IMG/VR virus record: IMGVR_UViG_3300048837_000489
Location: 1 to 52,785 of that record
Direction: 5' to 3' (one strand)
From: a virus
Length of the DNA stretch: 52,785 nt
A program made the position numbers and the translations under genes. Shown here piece by piece: positions 32,504 through 39,597 of the stretch (position 1 is the first letter of the stretch; the number at the start of each line of letters is the position of its first letter). The notes under the pieces are model-generated. The model had not been told where the DNA came from and searched no databases. It saw only the letters and a list, made by a program, of their open reading frames with translations.

Positions 32504-35192
32504 TGAAAAGCTCCTTTTGTTCTTCGAATGTGGAAACGTCAATCTCTTCACCTTCCTCTGATGCGGATCCTGGACGGATGCCGGTGTAGGCATACTGACG
32601 AGTGCCGTCCGAGAATCGCAGCCTCTTCCGTTCAGAGTGCTTGAAATGCTTCTTTAGCTCCTTGCCGAACGTGCCGTCGCTGACTGGCCTATAGCCGTTT
32701 TCGGTGGCCCAGCCCTTGTACTGATCGAAGATCGTATTGCAGCCCACCCAGCAACTATCTTTGGGCCCGGCTGTGTAATTTGTCTGGAGGAATAGCTTTG
32801 TGGGATTCATTTCGAGCCTGTAGGAATTGGTGGCGTCCATGATCACCTTGGACTCTGAAAACTTTCGCTGCTGAAGCAATCGCGCGAGCCCTACCACCGC
32901 CCAGTTGAACACCCCCGGAAGCTCGCCAGACTGCTCCCACCATCGCGTTTTATCCATGCCAATGATCTTCTCATCGTCCTCAATGGTGACGCGCCAGGGC
33001 ATGCAGATCATTCGCCGCCAAAGTCCGAACGTCTTATCGCTGAATCGTGGCCGGGAGTTTCCAGAGAGGACGAGCCGGGCGTAGGGTGTGCATTCAATCG
33101 GGCTTAGGTTTTTCCGGTTGAACGTCATCGGATCGCCGCTGGTCATCGCCTTCAGTTTACCTTCGGCGGCGTTGTCAATCTCCGAACATTCGTTAGAAAA
33201 ATTGAGCAGTCGACCAAGTAGATTCCCTAGCATGAATTCACTGTTGAAATCCTCCAGGCTTACATGCGAGCAATTGCTCTTGCCGATCATGGCTTCCATG
33301 ACTGCCAGAGCGACGGACTTGCCGTTAGATCCTTCGCCCTCCATGAAAAGAAACTTCTGATAATCGGTCGACGGAATGAGGCAATATCCGAACCACTCTT
33401 GAAGAACCGCAATTCGCTCGCGATCGTCCTCCAAGTTCCTCTTTAGGAATGCTTCCCATTGAGGGCATTCCGCGTCCAGGCTGTATTCGTAAGGCAGGCA
33501 GACGGTTGAGAACCAGTCTGACGTGTGTGGGCGAAGTTCGTCTTCTTCGTCAGCAAGAAGGGCTCCCAGGTCCAGGATCCCGTTCTTCATCGCGATCCAC
33601 TGAGGCTGCTGGCTTCCAGAGCGTCGACCACTGCTGTCGATGAGCGAATTGAGTTCGATTTCACTGCTAAGAATCTGCATGCTGGATGTGGCCTGAATTA
33701 CGTTTGCCACTATGTCTCGCGTCACCTTACGGGCTTCGGGCCGTGGTTTCGGCTTCCCGCTTTTGTCCGTTTCTTCATCTTGCTTTTGTCGGCTTTTCTC
33801 CCATGCCATTTGTGCTAGTATGTTGGCGCGGTTGAATTCCTCCTTAACGGATCCAGAAATCTTGGCGGCGAATTCTTTTGGGGAGATCTTACGATAGCGA
33901 TTTGCTTTGTAGACATACCATTCCTCCCGCCAATATCTAATTGTGCCGCCGTCCGTGAGTGCCGCATAGCGTTCGAGGTTGGCGACGGCCAGGCGGTGTG
34001 GATCGTCGATCGCTTCGTTTGGGGTGAGGTCGGTTTCAAAATCCTCGGAGTTGGTCGACCCGGGCCCGGGCAATTCCGCCGCGGGAACTTCGGGCGCCAC
34101 TTCCGCTAGCCGGAGCAATTCCGCGAAAACGTCCACCCGATCCTGGGCGAAGTCTCGCAGATCCTTGCCGTGGTTCTTCTCGATTTGGTAGGGGAGTTCC
34201 GGGACGCGAGAGGTGGTCGCGCGCGAAGCAATCCAGTTTCCCCAACCTGGATGGAAGTCATCGGCGTCGTCCGTGTAGCCACTCGCGCCACGTTGGCCAG
34301 GGATGTCGGCGTCGTGGAGGGTGTAGGCGTGGCGACCGGCGAAAAGCTCGAGCATCCAGGGGAGTGGCTTCTCCCCGGCGCCGTTCGCGTTTGTGATGGC
34401 GGCGTGGCCGGCGGCGATTGAATTGGTGTCCCGCTCGAGCGAATAGAACGTGAGGAGGTCGGTGATTCCCTCGAGCTTCCAGAGGTGGGTGGATTCGGCA
34501 AGGTCGTCGACCGGCCCGAGAATCCCCTGCTGGCTGCCGTAGGTGAGTTTGACTTTCAGGCGTTCAACTGTTTCATACTCGCCCGTTTTGCTGTTTTGCT
34601 TTTTCAGCGGCAGCGTTCCGCCGCGAATATCGTACAGAGCCCACCCCACCGGCTCGGCGGCCGTCAGCTTCTCACCCCATACCGGAATGGCAATCACCTT
34701 ATACTGGCCGCGGTAGAGAGCCTGCCGCGCGTGGCAGCGGATAAGGGCATCCAGGGTGATGGGCGGTTTCGCACGGCAGAAATGGGCGGCGAGCATCGAG
34801 TTGATAGCGGCGTCGAAGCGGAGATCCTTGGCGGGGTCGATACTGGCCTTTCCGTTGCGTCCGGTACCAGCTCCCGAATTCCCTCCACCCTGGCAGCCCA
34901 AATGCTCCGCAACTCTCCGCAGCGTCTCCTTCGCATCCCACCCGCAGAGCGATTGCAGCAACGCGAACCCGTCGCCGAATTTCCCGCACTGGTTGCAGAT
35001 TCCGCCGCCGCCGTCGTCCAGGTTAGTCCACCGCCAGCGATCGGTCCCGCCGCATTTCGGACAGGGACCGTGGCGGCCAGTGAGGTAGTCGGAAGAGACG
35101 TGTGCGAGCGCGGAGAGGATTTCCACCCATCGCCCGGCGGCGCGTCCCTTGACGTAGGCGAATGAGCGGTCTGGATTGGGCTTCCGGGCCAT
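32493..35192 (-). CDS. Primase (zinc ribbon + TOPRIM-like) fused to SF3/D5-type helicase
   Basis: 899 residues, ATG at 35192. Residues 40-70 are a CPKC...CNQC zinc ribbon. Residues 225-310 contain TOPRIM-like segments (LWKLEGITDLLTFYSLE, YTLHDADIPGQRG). Residues 560-730 form the D5/SF3 ATPase with Walker A FMEGEGSNGKSVAL (K625), SNE (about 666), sensor SGNSRPRFSD and arginines WRRM (R726, R727). The C-terminal domain (from 790) resembles the winged-helix part of phage primases. It opens DNA and primes replication at a nearby origin. Confidence 0.9.
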   Translation of the reverse strand: MARKPNPDRSFAYVKGRAAGRWVEILSALAHVSSDYLTGRHGPCPKCGGTDRWRWTNLDDGGGGICNQCGKFGDGFALLQSLCGWDAKETLRRVAEHLGCQGGGNSGAGTGRNGKASIDPAKDLRFDAAINSMLAAHFCRAKPPITLDALIRCHARQALYRGQYKVIAIPVWGEKLTAAEPVGWALYDIRGGTLPLKKQNSKTGEYETVERLKVKLTYGSQQGILGPVDDLAESTHLWKLEGITDLLTFYSLERDTNSIAAGHAAITNANGAGEKPLPWMLELFAGRHAYTLHDADIPGQRGASGYTDDADDFHPGWGNWIASRATTSRVPELPYQIEKNHGKDLRDFAQDRVDVFAELLRLAEVAPEVPAAELPGPGSTNSEDFETDLTPNEAIDDPHRLAVANLERYAALTDGGTIRYWREEWYVYKANRYRKISPKEFAAKISGSVKEEFNRANILAQMAWEKSRQKQDEETDKSGKPKPRPEARKVTRDIVANVIQATSSMQILSSEIELNSLIDSSGRRSGSQQPQWIAMKNGILDLGALLADEEDELRPHTSDWFSTVCLPYEYSLDAECPQWEAFLKRNLEDDRERIAVLQEWFGYCLIPSTDYQKFLFMEGEGSNGKSVALAVMEAMIGKSNCSHVSLEDFNSEFMLGNLLGRLLNFSNECSEIDNAAEGKLKAMTSGDPMTFNRKNLSPIECTPYARLVLSGNSRPRFSDKTFGLWRRMICMPWRVTIEDDEKIIGMDKTRWWEQSGELPGVFNWAVVGLARLLQQRKFSESKVIMDATNSYRLEMNPTKLFLQTNYTAGPKDSCWVGCNTIFDQYKGWATENGYRPVSDGTFGKELKKHFKHSERKRLRFSDGTRQYAYTGIRPGSASEEGEEIDVSTFEEQKELFNAN

Positions 35193-35217
35193 TGCGAGCG
35201 AATCCGTGCGGAGAGAG

Positions 35218-35703
35218 TTAATCTATTACTGCACCAACGATCTTGCTGCGCCAAGAAGCGTTAATGGTTTCCGCTATTCTTGAAGCGCTAAACGCACAGT
35301 AGTCTGCAAACACGCCTTCGATAAATTCGTCTACATCTAAAACGCTTCCACGTTTGTCATACCTGACAACAGGGTCCATTTTGCAATGCAAGCGATTGCT
35401 GTCGATAAAATCAAACAGTTGATTGCTAGGGAAAAACCACTCTCGGTCTTTCTGAACGCGAGAATTTCTAAATCTTTGGTGAAGCGAGAATTCTTTATTT
35501 TGACTTCCCTTGAGAATCAAAAGTATCTCAACTTCCGGCTTGTAAATTCCATGCGGAGTTAAGATTTCTATTTGCTTCAACAGTGATTTAGCACGACTCT
35601 TAAATTGTGCGGACCATCCAATTTTTATTAGTCCGCTTGAAACGTCACGAATGAAATACACGATTCCATTTTCGACGCCATGCTCATTTGTAATCATCCA
35701 CAT
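35218..35703 (-). CDS. GIY-YIG/T5orf172-type endonuclease
   Basis: 161 residues starting MWMITNEHGVENGIVYFI. Residues 14-35 show the GIY-YIG element (IVYFIRDVSSGLIKIGWS) and residues 70-95 show LHQRFRNSRVQKDREWFFP, typical of the T5orf172 subgroup of small intron-free nucleases. Such nucleases often act as homing or resolvase-like enzymes. It lies between the primase gene and an acidic HhH protein. Catalytic Tyr and Arg are present. Confidence 0.8.
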   Translation of the reverse strand: MWMITNEHGVENGIVYFIRDVSSGLIKIGWSAQFKSRAKSLLKQIEILTPHGIYKPEVEILLILKGSQNKEFSLHQRFRNSRVQKDREWFFPSNQLFDFIDSNRLHCKMDPVVRYDKRGSVLDVDEFIEGVFADYCAFSASRIAETINASWRSKIVGAVID

Positions 35704-35732
35704 TGTTTAGCTTCCTTGCGGGTTCAGGCTGC

Positions 35733-36755
35733 TTACTCTTCCGCGTCGGTTTCGTCAGCGTCGTCTGCTTCCACGTCTTCCTGCTTCGACTGCCAGAGCC
35801 AGCCGAGCAACCAGGCGTCGCATTCGGGGCCGGGCTCAACATCGCAGTTGGCGATTTCCTCTTCCGCTTCAGCAGCCTCAGTGCCACTAACCCACGATTC
35901 GCGGTAAGCATGGTCTGGATCGCAAATCAGCGATTCGCGGTTATCGGAATCGAGTTGAACCGCACGTTCATTTAGCCAAGCGATCTGCTCTTCATCTGAC
36001 ATTGCGTACCATGCCTCCACGGTCGGATAGACCGCCTCCACCGGCACTCCCTCACTCCCCTGGCAGCGCTCCAAATCCTGCACCGTAATGAGTGCATCGC
36101 AAATCGCCGTCTGCTTCACCTTGCCGATCCCCTTGGGCCATGCCGCCGTGCTGTCGTGCTCGCAGCGAGTGATGAGGTCCGCGAGTTCGGCGAGCGTGTT
36201 GATTCCGCCGTCGCGGAGTTGCTCCTTGGTCTTTGGCGTGATGTCAGGGAGTGCATCGACGGTGAGGGATTTCCAGGAGGGTTCGGTGGGTGCGGTGGGT
36301 TCCTCTTCCCTGGAATCGCCTTCTTCTTCCACCGCCTCCACCTTCGCATCCAGGTTGGCGAACAACGGCCGCTTCTCTGGCGAGTCGTTCCGTGCGTGCC
36401 TCGCCAGTTCGCGGAGCTTTTCAACGCACCCATCGTAGTGGTCTTTGGCTTCTTTCAGTTCGGCCTTGCGCTCTTCGACGATGGCTTCCGCACGAGCACA
36501 ATCGAATTCTGCGTTGTAGATTTTCGCGAGGATGTCAGTTTCGTCAGTGGTTCGTGTCCAGGTGGATTGGATGGCGGCGGTTGGCGTCTCGACTTCCGCC
36601 GGTGCTTCCGCAGTTTCCCCCTCCTGGTTGCTCGCCTCCGGCGCGTCGGTCGGTTCGGATTCGATAGGATCGACCGCATCGACTTCCGCCGTCACTTCGA
36701 CTTCCGCCACTTCCGCCGCTACCTCTTCTAAGTCTGCATAAATTTCGATGGCCAT
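35733..36755 (-). CDS. Acidic protein with helix-hairpin-helix-like segment
   Basis: 340 residues, ATG 36755. Very acidic ends (EEVAAEVAEVEV, C-terminal EDVEADDADETDAEE). Residues 160-215 contain a double helix-hairpin-helix-like region (PDITPKTKEQLRDGGINTLAELADL, AAWPKGIGKVKQTAICDAL). A coiled-coil-type segment lies at 85-115. DNA-mimic-like acidity plus HhH suggests a DNA-binding or DNA-mimicking role, perhaps in replication. The start codon and leader are duplicated upstream of the next gene. Confidence 0.65.
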   Translation of the reverse strand: MAIEIYADLEEVAAEVAEVEVTAEVDAVDPIESEPTDAPEASNQEGETAEAPAEVETPTAAIQSTWTRTTDETDILAKIYNAEFDCARAEAIVEERKAELKEAKDHYDGCVEKLRELARHARNDSPEKRPLFANLDAKVEAVEEEGDSREEEPTAPTEPSWKSLTVDALPDITPKTKEQLRDGGINTLAELADLITRCEHDSTAAWPKGIGKVKQTAICDALITVQDLERCQGSEGVPVEAVYPTVEAWYAMSDEEQIAWLNERAVQLDSDNRESLICDPDHAYRESWVSGTEAAEAEEEIANCDVEPGPECDAWLLGWLWQSKQEDVEADDADETDAEE

Positions 36756-37144
36756 TGACTAGGTTCCTTCTATTGGGGTTGGTTGCGCTGGTTCATCGTT
36801 CCCAGCTTTTAAGGATTTCCTCTGCTTCTTTTCCGTCTGTTCGTTCGATCAGTACAGACCAATCGTTTTCGTCATAATCACCTTCTTCGCTTCGCTTGCG
36901 ATGTGCGGTGTAGCCCATTCTGCGAAGCTCACGAACCGCTTGACGTAATTGAGGCAATGTGATGTTGAAGCTTGGAACACTCAGCCCATCTTGCGGCGTG
37001 TACGCTTGAAGGTCTATGTCCCATGTTCCAATGCTGTACAAAGCCATTTCAACCGGCCTCGATATCCGCATCTCCGCTTCCGCCACTTCCGGTTCGTCAA
37101 AGATTTCGATGGCTATTTGACTAGGTTCCTTCTATTGGGGTTGG
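36742..37144. repeat. 41-bp direct repeat flanking a small gene
   Basis: The segment 36742-36782 and the segment 37103-37144 are nearly identical (ATTTCGATGGC, then ACTAGGTTCCTTCTATTGGGGTTGG, with one inserted base and one substitution). Each covers a ribosome-binding site (AGAAGGAA) and a start region. In the left copy the start codon is ATG (for the 340-residue gene); in the right copy it reads ATA. The 320 bp between the copies hold one small gene. Confidence 0.85.
36793..37086 (-). CDS. Small protein between direct repeats, function unknown
   Basis: 97 residues if started at GTG 37086. Sequence upstream reads AIEIFDEPEVAEAEMRIS in the same frame, related to the MAIEIYADLEEVAAE start of the next gene. 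An ATA stands where that gene has ATG, so the true start is uncertain. Mixed alpha/beta (QLRQAVRELRRMGYTAHRKRS). No motif. It lies inside the 41-bp direct repeats. Confidence 0.6.
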   Translation of the reverse strand: MAEAEMRISRPVEMALYSIGTWDIDLQAYTPQDGLSVPSFNITLPQLRQAVRELRRMGYTAHRKRSEEGDYDENDWSVLIERTDGKEAEEILKSWER

Positions 37145-37381
37145 GGGATACATCTTCATTAGCTCACTGACCGGCGTTGGTTTGATGGCTGGATAAAGTC
37201 CAGTCATCTCCGCTTCTTCTTCCATCTCGCACCACCGCTCTAACGCGACTCTCGCTACGTCGTTTATGGAGCAACCGTACTTGTCCGCCCGATGCTTGAC
37301 GCGGGTTTGCAGGTTGATGGGGACGCGGGCGAAGATGACGCGGGTTGCAGTTGATTCGCGGATGATTGGTTCGTCGCTCAT
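37121..37381 (-). CDS. Ribbon-helix-helix (Arc-like) DNA-binding protein
   Basis: 86 residues from ATG at 37381, four-base overlap (ATGA) with the ERCC4-type nuclease. Residues 14-55 show the RHH pattern: ATRVIFARVPINLQTRVKHRADKYGCSINDVARVALERWC. The C-terminal 30 residues are helical and Pro-containing. It is likely a small transcription regulator. An upstream in-frame extension is antisense-like and rejected. Confidence 0.75.
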   Translation of the reverse strand: MSDEPIIRESTATRVIFARVPINLQTRVKHRADKYGCSINDVARVALERWCEMEEEAEMTGLYPAIKPTPVSELMKMYPPTPIEGT

Positions 37382-38004
37382 TTCGATTTCGCCTCCCTCT
37401 TCCTCTTCTCCCAGAACCGCCAACACCACCTGAACGCTTCCTCTTCCGCATCCCTTCTTCCGCCACAGAACAGCCATTGCACGCTGGGGAAATCCTGCTG
37501 CCAGGCACGTATCTGATTCCGTAAGCTCTGCTGATTTACTTCCGCCGGTTTCTTCAATGTCTCGGTGGCCGCTCGCCAGACTTGCGAGAAGTCGGCCTCG
37601 ACGATGACCGCGCCGCATTCGATGGAGTTGAGGTTGGCGAGTTCCTGAATGAATCTCTCCCTCCTGGTAGCACCGCCTTCCGTGTTCCGCTCCCAGCCAA
37701 GAAACGTCCCCACGGCATCGTCCAGCGACTTCCGCTCCAAACCGATCCTCCCTTCAAACCCCTGGATGCTGTAATCGCCGAGCGAGTTGGGGTGGCGGCC
37801 TAGATTTGCTGCCAGGGTGGTGACCTGGATCGGCCGGTAGTTGCGCGACGAGTCCGCGCGGATGCCGGTGAAGGTGAAGGGGTGTTGCTCGGCGGAATCG
37901 ACGAGGATGGTGAAGGGGCACTTGTAGGGACGCTCGCTGATGGCGGTGCGGATCGTCGGGCCGGTGAGTGTGGACGGGTCAGGCGTGGTGATGGTGATGG
38001 TCAT
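37378..38004 (-). CDS. ERCC4-type nuclease
   Basis: 208 residues. ILVDSAEQ (D36), then the characteristic GDYSIQGFEG, GLERKSLDDAVGTFLG, and GAVIVEADF. This matches the ERCC4 nuclease core (D...GDY...ERKS...D). The N-terminus has a strand-turn-strand (TITITTPDPSTL). C-terminal Arg-rich helix. Probably cuts branched DNA during recombination. Starts and ends overlap neighbours (ATGA at both sides). Confidence 0.85.
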   Translation of the reverse strand: MTITITTPDPSTLTGPTIRTAISERPYKCPFTILVDSAEQHPFTFTGIRADSSRNYRPIQVTTLAANLGRHPNSLGDYSIQGFEGRIGLERKSLDDAVGTFLGWERNTEGGATRRERFIQELANLNSIECGAVIVEADFSQVWRAATETLKKPAEVNQQSLRNQIRAWQQDFPSVQWLFCGGRRDAEEEAFRWCWRFWEKRKREAKSK

Positions 38005-38615
38005 CGTGCAGAAACCTCTTCTTTCGCACGCATGCCAACAATCGAACCCTGCCCACCCTCAAACCGAAACCGTAAAATATCGGGCTGACCTTTCTTTGCG
38101 CTCTTCACTTCGCCAAATTCAGCCGCCGGTGCGAACACCCGGACACGCTCAATGAAATGCCGCGAAACTCGCACGTTTGGAAACTGAATCTCCGTCCCAA
38201 AGTTGCAAGATTCCTCTCGCATCTTCTGGCCGCTGATATATCCGCTGCCATCACATGTTTCGCAGCATTCAGCAACGGCCACGATTTCATTCCAGCAGAT
38301 GCGGCCAAAACCTAAGCACCAGTGGCAAGTGCCACCGACGTTTCTGTCCTGGTCGCTTAGTCGCCAAAGTTCGCTAGAGTTTGGAAACGGAAACCACTTC
38401 TCAGGCTCAAACGGGTCGATGACTTCTTTCACGTTGGGATAGCGGAGATTGTCCTCCATCGTGTCTGGCTGTCCGGTTGCATCCAGGTAGACGGCAATTC
38501 GCCCATCGGTTGCATACTCCACGCCGTTCTTAATCCACGGCTTTTCCAATGCGTATCGCGTTTGAAACGGATCGCAGAACAAAATCAGGGCTTCACGATT
38601 TACTGGCATGGTCAT
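38001..38615 (-). CDS. Protein with DnaJ-type zinc-binding CxxCxGxG motifs
   Basis: 204 residues. The N-terminal part has ATDGRIAVYLD; residues 95-125 carry CHWCLGFGR and CETCDGSG, a zinc-binding pair as in DnaJ central domains. The C-terminal part (EGGQGSIVGMRAK) is strand-rich. It could be a DNA-metabolism accessory factor such as a clamp-like protein, but this is not certain. Overlaps the ERCC4-type gene by four bases. Confidence 0.65.
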   Translation of the reverse strand: MTMPVNREALILFCDPFQTRYALEKPWIKNGVEYATDGRIAVYLDATGQPDTMEDNLRYPNVKEVIDPFEPEKWFPFPNSSELWRLSDQDRNVGGTCHWCLGFGRICWNEIVAVAECCETCDGSGYISGQKMREESCNFGTEIQFPNVRVSRHFIERVRVFAPAAEFGEVKSAKKGQPDILRFRFEGGQGSIVGMRAKEEVSAR

Positions 38616-38620
38616 CTCCT

Positions 38621-38845
38621 TTAAGAACGTCGCTTATCCGTCTTCACAACCGCCTTCGCCGCCTCGATCAGTTCAAACCAATCATCCCGCACCGTCGCTA
38701 GATTCCTGATCAACACCGACTTCAGCCGATCCATCTCCGCGTGATGGGAAGCGGCATCGGCGGCTCGCCAGGCGGAAAGGAAGTTGAGGAGCCAGGGTGA
38801 GGTGTGGACGCGCGGGGGTGGTAAGTCATTCGAGAGTGATGACAT
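38621..38845 (-). CDS. Small helical protein, unknown
   Basis: 74 residues from ATG at 38845, with a 20-base overlap into the gene upstream. Helical with a Pro-rich start (LPPPRVHTSPWLLNFLSAWRAADAASHH). No family recognised. Part of a tight series of small genes. Confidence 0.6.
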   Translation of the reverse strand: MSSLSNDLPPPRVHTSPWLLNFLSAWRAADAASHHAEMDRLKSVLIRNLATVRDDWFELIEAAKAVVKTDKRRS

Positions 38846-39170
38846 AAGACTCTTTCTCCTTTGTTGGAGTCGCGTCGTAATCCATGCACTCGATGCGAAT
38901 GTGTTGGTAGTAGGTCCACATTTCGATGATGCAGTTACCACGCTTAAAATTCACTTGTTTTCCAGCAAATAGCGTTCTGAATTGCTCAGGCTCAAGACTG
39001 ATGCTCATCAGTGAACCCGCGCCAATTTTCATGTCAGGTGGAAACTTCCGAATGATGTCCAAGGCCATTTCCGCATAGCGAATGTAATTCTCTGCGGTTG
39101 CCTTCACTCCCTTGGGAAGTCCACTTGATTTCGGATCACACGCATCAACAAATGCTTTAAGTTCTTCCAT
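38826..39170 (-). CDS. Small protein of unknown function
   Basis: 114 residues, MEELKAFVDACDPKSSGLPKG. N-terminal helix with two Cys further on, then strand-rich C-terminal half (CIIEMWTYYQHIRIECMDYD). No recognisable family. Four-fold packing of small genes suggests a phage accessory role. Confidence 0.6.
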   Translation of the reverse strand: MEELKAFVDACDPKSSGLPKGVKATAENYIRYAEMALDIIRKFPPDMKIGAGSLMSISLEPEQFRTLFAGKQVNFKRGNCIIEMWTYYQHIRIECMDYDATPTKEKESYVITLE

Positions 39171-39222
39171 TACAACAACTCCTCCAATTTTCGGCCATTA
39201 ACCGCCGCGACGATTCGTTCTC

Positions 39223-39597
39223 TCAAAAACCCTGGCTGCAATAGGCCACATAACTCCGCCCGCATTCATCCGAGCAGCAGTAATCGTTGTCGTAGCATTC
39301 GCCGCCGCAATTCGGGCACATGCCGGTCGGCTCCTTTTGCGACTCGTCGCGCGGTATGTAATCGCCCTTTCCAAGCGATGGAAACTGAGCGGCGGTCGGG
39401 TCGATGATGTCACCTTCCGCTGTCACCAGCCACCAGTGATCGCGGAGACCCCACGCCCAGCAAAGGTATTGCCCGCGCACGCGAATGAGTTCAGGGAACG
39501 CCTCCTGCATTTTGGTTGTCGCCTCCGCACATGCACCATAGGCTTGCGTGCGCGAACGATAATGCTCGTTGATCCAGTTTTGGTATTCAGCTTTCAC
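39223..39597 (-). CDS. Zinc-binding small protein overlapping helicase stop
   Basis: 124 residues from GTG at 39597, sharing four bases (GTGA) with the stop of the RecD2-like gene; GGAGG lies upstream. The C-terminal half has CPNC and CCSDEC (about residues 94-115), a zinc ribbon. N-terminal half: VKAEYQNWINEHYRSR. Reading with the upstream track start gives a low-complexity region inside the helicase, so I prefer GTG 39597. Confidence 0.7.
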   Translation of the reverse strand: MKAEYQNWINEHYRSRTQAYGACAEATTKMQEAFPELIRVRGQYLCWAWGLRDHWWLVTAEGDIIDPTAAQFPSLGKGDYIPRDESQKEPTGMCPNCGGECYDNDYCCSDECGRSYVAYCSQGF

